A DNA stretch of 64,000 nt from Neorhizobium galegae bv. officinalis (GTDB taxonomy: Bacteria > Pseudomonadota > Alphaproteobacteria > Rhizobiales > Rhizobiaceae), in assembly GCA_000985875.1 (NCBI GenBank), contig CCRI01000004.1, positions 62,001 through 126,000 of the forward strand, in the 5' to 3' direction. Below the pieces are notes generated by a model. The model saw nothing but the letters and a program-made list of their open reading frames with translations. It did not search any database and was not told the DNA's origin. The translations under genes were made by a program, and so were the position numbers. Below, piece after piece: positions 58,021 to 64,000 of the stretch (position 1 is its first letter; each line of letters opens with the position of its first letter).

Positions 58021-59091
58021 ATGGCATCCGTCGAACTCAGACAAGTCCGCAAGGCCTATGGGGCGCTCCCGGTCATCCACGGGGTGTCGCTGGCGATCGA
58101 AGACGGCGAGTTCGTCGCGCTGGTAGGGCCTTCCGGCTGCGGCAAGTCCACCCTGCTGCGGATGATTGCGGGGCTTGAGGAAATCACCGGCGGCGACGTG
58201 ATCATCGACAATGCTGTCGTCAACGAGTTGACGCCGCGCGAGCGCAACATCGCCATGGTGTTCCAGTCCTATGCGCTTTATCCGCACATGACGGTCGCCG
58301 AGAACATGGGCTTCAACCTGCGCCTTTCCGGCACTCCGAAACCGGTGATTGCCGAACGCGTCGCCGAAGCGGCACGCATGCTCGACCTGATGCCGCTTCT
58401 CGACCGCAAGCCGGCGCAGCTTTCCGGCGGCCAGCGCCAGCGCGTCGCCATGGGCCGGGCGATCGTCCGCAACCCGGCCGTCTTCCTGTTCGACGAGCCA
58501 CTTTCCAACCTCGACGCGAAACTCCGGGTGCAGATGCGCTCCGAGATCAAGCAGCTGCACCAGAAGGTCGGGACGACCTCGATCTACGTCACCCACGACC
58601 AGATCGAGGCGATGACGCTCGCCGACCGGATCGTCGTGCTCAATCAGGGCAGGGTGGAGCAGGAGGGCACGCCGATGGAGCTCTATCGCAAACCGGCCAA
58701 CCTCTTCGTCGCCGCCTTCATCGGTTCTCCGGCGATGAACCTTCTCGACGGTACCGTGGACGGAGACGGCGGCGAACCCTCCGCGCGCCTCGGCGACGGA
58801 ACCGCGATCCGCATCGCGCCGGACCGCAAGGTCAAGCGTGGGCAGGCGATCAAGGTGGGGTTGCGTCCGGAACACCTCAGCCCCGGTGCGGGCGGGACCG
58901 CGCTTGCCGGCCAGACCCTGCTGGTCGAGCCGACCGGCGCGCAGACCCACATCGTCTTCGATCTCGCCGGCCACCCGGTGGTCGCCATCGTCGACGGCGA
59001 ATATCCCGCCCGCTACGGCGCGCGGTTCGAAGCCAACATCCCGGCCGAACAGGTCCATGTCTTCGACCGCGAAACCGGCGTCGCCCTGTAG
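58021..59091 (+). CDS. UgpC/MsmK-type sugar ABC transporter ATPase
   Basis: This 356-residue ATPase shows Walker [10 protein letters not shown] at 36-44, signature [16 protein letters not shown], Walker [17 protein letters not shown] and the switch histidine in [20 protein letters not shown]-type regulatory domain follows from about 235 ([14 protein letters not shown] ... VGLRPEHLS). It completes the SBP-permease-permease-ATPase transporter. It is of the multi-sugar UgpC type, which can serve more than one transporter. Confidence 0.92.
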   Translation: MASVELRQVRKAYGALPVIHGVSLAIEDGEFVALVGPSGCGKSTLLRMIAGLEEITGGDVIIDNAVVNELTPRERNIAMVFQSYALYPHMTVAENMGFNLRLSGTPKPVIAERVAEAARMLDLMPLLDRKPAQLSGGQRQRVAMGRAIVRNPAVFLFDEPLSNLDAKLRVQMRSEIKQLHQKVGTTSIYVTHDQIEAMTLADRIVVLNQGRVEQEGTPMELYRKPANLFVAAFIGSPAMNLLDGTVDGDGGEPSARLGDGTAIRIAPDRKVKRGQAIKVGLRPEHLSPGAGGTALAGQTLLVEPTGAQTHIVFDLAGHPVVAIVDGEYPARYGARFEANIPAEQVHVFDRETGVAL

Positions 59092-59114
59092 TCTTGCCTT
59101 GTCGGCAACAGACC

Positions 59115-59735
59115 TCAGAAGCTTTCGAGCCTGATGTCGGCCGGCCGCGAGTGTGCGAGGATGTAGCGGCCGTTCGGCAGGTCGTTGCCGTCGAGTTTCC
59201 ACGCGATCGCCGCCTCGTCGAGCCCGTAATGCACCCAGCGAGCCTTGAGCCTTTCGCGCAGCACCTCTTCCGAAGGGCCGACGAAGATCGTGAAGTCGAA
59301 CATATCCGCAAGCCGCGACCAGGGCGCTTCGTCGATCAGGAGATAATTGCCTTCCGCCAGAACGATGCGGGTGTCGGGGGAGATGGCGCGGGCCGAAGCG
59401 ATGGCAATTTCGCGCGATCGGTCGAAGACCGGCACCAGCACTTCCTCGTCTGCTTGCCGGACCGCTCTCAGGATATCCGCAAAACCGCGCACGTCGAAAG
59501 TCTGCGGCGCACCCTTGCGGGGCAACAGGCCGCGGGCTTCGAGAAGGCCGTTGTCTATGTGGAAGCCGTCCATCGGCAAGACTTCTGCCAATTCGCCGCG
59601 CGCCAGCAGGGCTTCGTGGAGGGCGTCGGCGAGCGTGGATTTTCCGCCGCCCGGCGGGCCGGCGACCGCAACGATGAAACGCCGCCGATCGCTCGCCCGG
59701 TCGATGACGGTGTTGGTGATGTCGTCCAGTGTCAT
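59115..59735 (-). CDS. FrcK-like nucleoside/sugar kinase family protein
   Basis: This 206-residue P-loop kinase of the uridine-kinase/PanK type shows Walker A VAGPPGGGKSTLADAL. It then reads VLPMDGFHIDNGLLEARGLLPRKGAPQTFDVRGF (the DGFH substrate loop) and ILAEGNYLLIDEAPW. Such proteins occur beside sugar transporters in rhizobia (for example FrcK with FrcBCA), with uncertain substrates. ATG 59735 is chosen because the upstream-open part (to 59807) lacks family resemblance. It is convergent with the transporter operon, with a 23-bp gap, so its link to that operon is positional only. Confidence 0.82.
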   Translation of the reverse strand: MTLDDITNTVIDRASDRRRFIVAVAGPPGGGKSTLADALHEALLARGELAEVLPMDGFHIDNGLLEARGLLPRKGAPQTFDVRGFADILRAVRQADEEVLVPVFDRSREIAIASARAISPDTRIVLAEGNYLLIDEAPWSRLADMFDFTIFVGPSEEVLRERLKARWVHYGLDEAAIAWKLDGNDLPNGRYILAHSRPADIRLESF

Positions 59736-59837
59736 TGCGTCGACGCCTTGCGTTCCATTTTGTCGAAATGAACTTCTAGCGTCCCGCAATGTGTTCAGGC
59801 AATCCACGAAGGGATGGATGCGGCGCGCGGTGAGGTC

Positions 59838-62156
59838 TTATCGAGCGCTCTCCCTGGCCTCCTTCAGGGCGTTCCAAACCCTATAAGGCGTCGCGGGCAT
59901 GTCGAAATCCTCGACGCCGGCCGAGCGAAGCGCATCCAGGATGGCGTTCATCAGCGTCGGCAGCGCCCCGGTCGTGCCGGCCTCACCGCCGCCCTTGACG
60001 CCGAGCACATTGGTGGGCGAGGGCGTCGGCAGGTCGACGAAACGCGGCGTCGGCATGAAATCGGCGCGGGGCATGAAATAATCCATGAAGCTCGCGGTCA
60101 GCATCTGGCCGCTGTCCTTGTCGTAGACGATGTGTTCGCCGAAGACCTGGCCCGCGCCCTGGGCAAGACCGCCATGCATCTGGCCTTCGAGCAGCGTGTG
60201 GTTGACGACGTGGCCGGCATCGTCGACGCCGATATAAGAGGTGACCCTGGTCTCGCCGGTATTCGGATCGATCTCCACTTCGGCCACATGCACGCCGCCG
60301 GGGAAATCTCGCTCCGGCTGGATCGAGGCGAGCTTATCCAGTGCGTTGCCATCCGGTGTGGCGTTGCGGGCGGCGAGTTCCAGAAGCGAGATCGACATGT
60401 TGGTGCCGGCCACCTTGTAGTGGCCGTCATCGAATTCGATGTCGGTTTCCGCGGATTCCAGCGCCTCGGCGGCGAGCTTCAGGCCCTTCTTCACCACTTC
60501 GCGTGACGTGATCGTCAGGGAAGCGCCGTGCGAAGCCATGGTGCGCGACCCCATCGTGCCGGCGCCCTTGAGCCTGTGGGGCGCATGGACACTGTTGGCG
60601 CGCAGGTTGATCAGGTTCTCGTCGATGCCGAGTTGCCTGGCGACCAGCCGCGGCAGCACCGTTTCGTGCCCCTGTCCCGCGGAACCGGAAAGCGTATAGA
60701 GCGTCAGCGTGCCGTCCGCCTCGAAGCGGATCTCGGTTTCCTCCGGCATATGGCCGCCGCCGGACGGCTCGATGAAGACGCCCATGCCGATGCCGCGCAG
60801 ATTGCCGCGTTTCTCGGACTGTTTCCGGCGGGCTTCGAAACCTTTCCAATCGGAAACCGATACGGCCTCTTCCAGCATCGCGACATAGCCGCCGCTGTCG
60901 TAGACCGCAGTCGGTGTCGTGTAGGGGTAGGCGTCGTCGGGGATGAGGTTCTTCCGGCGAATTTCGATCCGGTCCATGCCGAGATCGGTGGCGGCCTGAT
61001 CCACGAGCCGCTCGACGAAATAGTTGATATCCGGGCGGCCGGCACCACGATAGGCGGCGATCGGCGAGGTATTGGTGAAGGCGAGGCGATTGAGCCCGAA
61101 GACGGCGGGAATGCGGTAGCAGCCCGTGCTGGTCAGCATCGGGTTCAGCACGTTGATCAAGGCCCCGGCCGGCGAATGGTAGGCGCCGAGATCGCAGACG
61201 ATATTCATCCTTATGCCGAGGAATTCGCCGGCCTCGCCGAGGGCCATCTCGCCGGTGAACCGGATGGCGCGACCGTGATAATCGGCGAGGAAGCTTTCGG
61301 TGCGGCTGGCGGTCCAGCGGACCGGCCGGCAGAGCTTTTTGGCGGCAAGCATGATCGCCGCATATTCCGGATAGGGTGCGCCACGGATGCCGAAACTGCC
61401 GCCGACATCGCCCATGTGATGCCGCACCTTTTCCGGCGGATGGCCTGTGAAGCGGGCGAGGCCGTCGGCAAGGCCGGTGCCTTGGCTGGCGGAATAGACG
61501 TCGAATATCTCCGTCCCGGCGTCGTATGCCGCCATGAAGGATTTGAGCTCGAGCGGATTGGCGGCGACGCGTTGCGACTCGACCGCCAGCGTCGAGATAT
61601 GGGTGGCCTTGGCGAAGGCTTCATCGGTTGCCGCCTTGTCGCCGAAACCATGCAGGAAAACCAGGTTGCCGGGCACCTCTTCGAAAAGCTGCGGCGCGCC
61701 GTCTTCCAGCGCAGCCTCCGGATCGATGATCGCGGGCAGATCCTCGTAGTCGACCGCGATCAGCTCCGCTGCATCGGCAGCCGCTTCGGCACTGTCGGCC
61801 ACGACCATGGCAACAGGTTCGCCGACGAAACGGACGCGGTCGGTCGACAGAGCATAGCGTTGTGGTGCCTTGATCTTCATCCCGTCGACGCCGGGGAAGG
61901 AAACAAGCGGGCCGGGGGCGATCAGGCTCGCTTCAAGCGCATCCTTGCCGGTCAGCACGATATGAACGCCCGGTGCTGCGAGGGCTGCTTCGACATCGAT
62001 CGAAACAATGCGTGCGTGCGGTTGATCGGCTCTCAAGAATGCTGCGTGGAGCTGGTTATCCAGCACCTTGTCTGCGGTATATGCGCCCTGGCCGGTAAGA
62101 AGCCTCACATCCTCGCGACGGCCGGTGAAGGCCGTATGATCATTGCTCAAGAACAT
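59838..62156 (-). CDS. Orphan molybdopterin hydroxylase large subunit (CoxL form II-like)
   Basis: This 772-residue protein is the large, Mo-cofactor-binding subunit of the xanthine dehydrogenase/aldehyde oxidase/CO dehydrogenase family. It begins GRREDVRLLTGQGAYTADKVLDNQLHAAFLRADQPHARI and includes GDVGGSFGIRGAPYPEYAA, the active-site loop AYRGAGR at about 368-374, and MGVFIEPSGGGHMPEETEIRFEADGTLTLYTLSGSAGQGHET. The loop is of the form II type and not the AYRCSFR of genuine CO dehydrogenases. No gene for the FAD-binding medium or [2Fe-2S] small subunit is next to it, so its partners, if any, are elsewhere. The substrate is unknown; an aldehyde or N-heterocycle is possible. Confidence 0.88.
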   Translation of the reverse strand: MFLSNDHTAFTGRREDVRLLTGQGAYTADKVLDNQLHAAFLRADQPHARIVSIDVEAALAAPGVHIVLTGKDALEASLIAPGPLVSFPGVDGMKIKAPQRYALSTDRVRFVGEPVAMVVADSAEAAADAAELIAVDYEDLPAIIDPEAALEDGAPQLFEEVPGNLVFLHGFGDKAATDEAFAKATHISTLAVESQRVAANPLELKSFMAAYDAGTEIFDVYSASQGTGLADGLARFTGHPPEKVRHHMGDVGGSFGIRGAPYPEYAAIMLAAKKLCRPVRWTASRTESFLADYHGRAIRFTGEMALGEAGEFLGIRMNIVCDLGAYHSPAGALINVLNPMLTSTGCYRIPAVFGLNRLAFTNTSPIAAYRGAGRPDINYFVERLVDQAATDLGMDRIEIRRKNLIPDDAYPYTTPTAVYDSGGYVAMLEEAVSVSDWKGFEARRKQSEKRGNLRGIGMGVFIEPSGGGHMPEETEIRFEADGTLTLYTLSGSAGQGHETVLPRLVARQLGIDENLINLRANSVHAPHRLKGAGTMGSRTMASHGASLTITSREVVKKGLKLAAEALESAETDIEFDDGHYKVAGTNMSISLLELAARNATPDGNALDKLASIQPERDFPGGVHVAEVEIDPNTGETRVTSYIGVDDAGHVVNHTLLEGQMHGGLAQGAGQVFGEHIVYDKDSGQMLTASFMDYFMPRADFMPTPRFVDLPTPSPTNVLGVKGGGEAGTTGALPTLMNAILDALRSAGVEDFDMPATPYRVWNALKEARESAR

Positions 62157-62351
62157 TCTCCCACGTCAGGCGGTTTTCTGCCGGAGCTATCTCTAGCGCC
62201 TCAATGCCGTGAATGGAAAGCCGCCCTGATCGATCTGCGGGGACGTGGTGACCATGAGGCGATGCGGTACAAAGCTAGGGAAGTGCGTAGGGCGGAGGGG
62301 CAGTCTTGCCTGGCGTCCGATCGCTTGAGCCGCCAGGCAGAATACCTTTTT

Positions 62352-63347
62352 CTACTTCGTCACGTCGATCACCACCCGGCCGCGGATCTTGCCGGCAACA
62401 ATATCCTCTGCAAGCTGCGGTAGGTTGGACATCGGTTCGGTCGTGGTGATCTCCGCCAGCTTGGCGGGATCGAGATCGCGGGCAAGCCGCGCCCATGCCG
62501 ACAGCCGCTGTTCGCGGGTGGCGATGACGCTGTCGACGCCGATCAAGGTCACGGCGCGCAGGATGTGGGGCAGCACCGTTCCCGGAAGGTCGGCGCCACC
62601 GGCGAGGCCGCAGGCGGCGATGGCGCAGCCGCGCATGGTCTGGGAGAGCGCATTGACGAGCGTCGTCGAGCCGACGCTGTCGACGCCGCCGGTCCAGCGT
62701 TCCTTCTGCAGCGGGCCGCCCTTTTCGGCAAGCACGGCGCGGTCGATGAAGTTGGTGGCGCCGAGCGAGGCGAGGTAGTCGTGGGTTTCCGGCCGCCCGG
62801 TGGAGGCGGTGACGTTGTAGCCGCGCGCCGCCAGCAGGGCGATTGCCACCGAGCCGACACCGCCGGCCGCACCGGTGACCAGCACTGCGCCTTCACCCGG
62901 CCTGATCGAGCCCCATTTCTCCAGCGCATCGACGCAGAGTGCTGCGGTATAACCCGCCGTGCCGATCGCCATCGCCTGTTCCATCGAAAAGGCGTCGGGC
63001 AGGCGGATCAGCCATTCCGGCTTGACGCGCTGGTAGCGGCCGAAGGCGCCCCATTCGGTTTCCGAAAGTCCCCAGCCGTTCAGCACGACCTTGTCGCCGG
63101 CCTTCCATTCCGGCGAGCGGGATTCGACCACGGTGCCGGAGAGGTCGATACCGCCGATCATCGGCATGCGCCGGGCGATGCGGCCCTTGCCAGTGATCGC
63201 CAGCCCGTCCTTGTAGTTCAATGTCGAATAGGCGATCTCGACCAGTACGTCGTTGTCGGGAAGATCGGCGATCGAGATCTCCCTGAAGGCGCCTTTCGGC
63301 TTGCCGTCGACGGCGTCGATCACCATGGCGGTGAAGGTCTCGGTCAT
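62352..63347 (-). CDS. AcuI/YhdH-type NADPH-dependent acryloyl-CoA/quinone reductase
   Basis: This 331-residue zinc-free medium-chain reductase starts TFTAMVIDAVDGKPKGAFREISIADLPDNDVLVEIAYSTLNYKDGLAITGKG, the YhdH/AcuI hallmark. It has the NADPH-binding VLVTGAAGGVGSVAIALLAARGYNV. AcuI reduces acryloyl-CoA to propionyl-CoA, and other members reduce quinones; which applies here is not visible. ATG 63347 gives the conserved N terminus, with GGGAGAGAC just ahead on the minus strand. It lies 49 bp after the GntR/FCD gene on the same strand and may be regulated with it. Confidence 0.88.
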   Translation of the reverse strand: MTETFTAMVIDAVDGKPKGAFREISIADLPDNDVLVEIAYSTLNYKDGLAITGKGRIARRMPMIGGIDLSGTVVESRSPEWKAGDKVVLNGWGLSETEWGAFGRYQRVKPEWLIRLPDAFSMEQAMAIGTAGYTAALCVDALEKWGSIRPGEGAVLVTGAAGGVGSVAIALLAARGYNVTASTGRPETHDYLASLGATNFIDRAVLAEKGGPLQKERWTGGVDSVGSTTLVNALSQTMRGCAIAACGLAGGADLPGTVLPHILRAVTLIGVDSVIATREQRLSAWARLARDLDPAKLAEITTTEPMSNLPQLAEDIVAGKIRGRVVIDVTK

Positions 63348-63396
63348 GTCTCTCTCCCGATATTCTGGTGGGCCCGATAGTCCGGTGTGATTGAAT

Positions 63397-64000
63397 TTAG
63401 GCGGAGGCCTGCGAGGGCACATCGCGTTTGGCGCGCGCGTCGAGCACGGCGGAATAACTTTCGCGCACATAGGCGAGCAGGCGGGCCAATGCATCGGCGG
63501 CCTTTGCATCCTTGCGGGCGCGCACCGCATCGACGATTTCCTGGTGCAGCGAGGCGACGTGGCGGCGCTCGCGCACCCGGAAGACGATCATGTTGGTGAT
63601 CGGAATGAAGGCCTCGATGACGGTGTACATCATCAGCTTCAAGGGACCGTTGCCGGTCGAGTCCACCAGTGCCCTATGAAAGCGGACGTCCGAAGCGCAG
63701 AAATCCTCGTCGCTGATCGTCTCGTCAAGCTGCACGGCGATCTCCGCTTCCATCGCGGCGAGATCGGCTTCGCTACGGTTTGCGGCAGACAGCCGGCAGC
63801 AGACGGCTTCCGTTTCCAGCCTGGCGGTGATGATCTCTTCGATGTCGAAGGCGCCGATCCCGACAAGCAGGGTGGCGGCGCCGGTGATTGCCTTGGAAAG
63901 ACCTTCCGGATCCGGCCGCTTGACGAAATTGCCACCGGTCGGGCCGCGTTTGGAATGAATGAGGTTCTGGGCAGCAAGGCGCTTCAGGGCTTCGCGCACG
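63397..64000 (-). CDS. GntR/FCD-family regulator, 5' end outside the window
   Basis: At least 200 residues are visible. The end of a GntR winged helix (VREALKRLAAQNLIHSKRGPTGGNFV) is followed by an FCD all-helical effector domain (FDIEEIITARLETEAVCCRLSAANRSEADLAAMEAEI ... DVRFHRALVDSTGNGPLKLMMYTVIEAFIPITNM ... HQEIVDAVRARKDAKAADAL). The metal-binding Asp and His of FCD domains fit the DVRFH and HQEI positions. The gene runs off the right edge, so its start is not seen. It probably controls the reductase gene downstream of it. Confidence 0.85.
   Translation of the reverse strand, partial: VREALKRLAAQNLIHSKRGPTGGNFVKRPDPEGLSKAITGAATLLVGIGAFDIEEIITARLETEAVCCRLSAANRSEADLAAMEAEIAVQLDETISDEDFCASDVRFHRALVDSTGNGPLKLMMYTVIEAFIPITNMIVFRVRERRHVASLHQEIVDAVRARKDAKAADALARLLAYVRESYSAVLDARAKRDVPSQASA

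Noticed and set aside
59838..62156. Genuine aerobic CO dehydrogenase large subunit
   Set aside because: The active-site loop is AYRGAGR and not the AYRCSFR of form I enzymes, and the coxM/coxS partner genes are absent.
60528..62423. 631-codon plus-strand open frame opposite the molybdopterin hydroxylase
   Set aside because: It is antisense to a clear family member and has no independent motif or ribosome-binding site.

Overview
The window is about 61-62 % GC by eye, tightly coding, and looks like chromosomal or chromid DNA of an alphaproteobacterium of the Rhizobiaceae (Agrobacterium/Rhizobium/Sinorhizobium neighbourhood). The main grounds are a succinoglycan-type exo cluster, a nasT-nasS / nrtABC-nirBD-nasA-cysG nitrate assimilation locus, an Agrobacterium-type sulfoquinovose monooxygenase (smo) locus and RIME-like palindromic repeats. 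No tRNA, rRNA, CRISPR array, insertion sequence, integrase or phage gene was seen. All identifications come from reading motifs and from memory of the families; no search was run.

Layout. (1) 0.2-8.2 kb: a type I secretion operon (TolC-like outer membrane protein, ABC exporter, HlyD-like adaptor), a small ribbon-helix-helix plus PAS-like protein, a convergent LapG-like periplasmic cysteine protease, and a divergent LpoA-like lipoprotein. No secreted substrate is in view. (2) 8.5-11.3 kb: an aldo/keto reductase and a GMC-type flavoprotein. (3) 11.3-29.0 kb: the exo cluster, with exoQ-F-Y on the minus strand, exoX and exoU on the plus strand, exoV-W on the minus strand, then exoH-K-L-A-M-O-N-P on the plus strand. 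The gene set builds, decorates, polymerises and exports a succinoglycan-like polysaccharide. Genes for the flippase (exoT), ExoI and ExoZ are not found here.

(4) 29.0-41.6 kb, all minus strand: nasT-nasS, then a regulatory leader with an RpoN -24/-12 promoter, a likely NtrC site, a hairpin fitting the NasT (ANTAR) target rule and a U-run, then nrtA-nrtB-nrtC-nirB-nirD-nasA-cysG. A 258-bp imperfect palindrome sits between nirD and nasA. (5) 41.7-44.2 kb: an FtsK-type translocase without membrane segments. (6) 44.2-51.5 kb: two RIME-like repeats in the same orientation flank a small pseudogene, an aminotransferase and the smo genes (smoC-smoB-smoA minus; smoD and smoI plus). The GH31 enzyme carries the complete KERWY sulfoquinovose-recognition set.

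(7) 51.5-59.1 kb: ThuA-like protein, Gfo/Idh/MocA dehydrogenase and ROK regulator on the minus strand, divergent from a four-gene sugar ABC transporter. (8) 59.1-64.0 kb: a FrcK-like kinase, an orphan molybdopterin hydroxylase large subunit, an AcuI/YhdH-type reductase and a GntR/FCD regulator cut by the window end.
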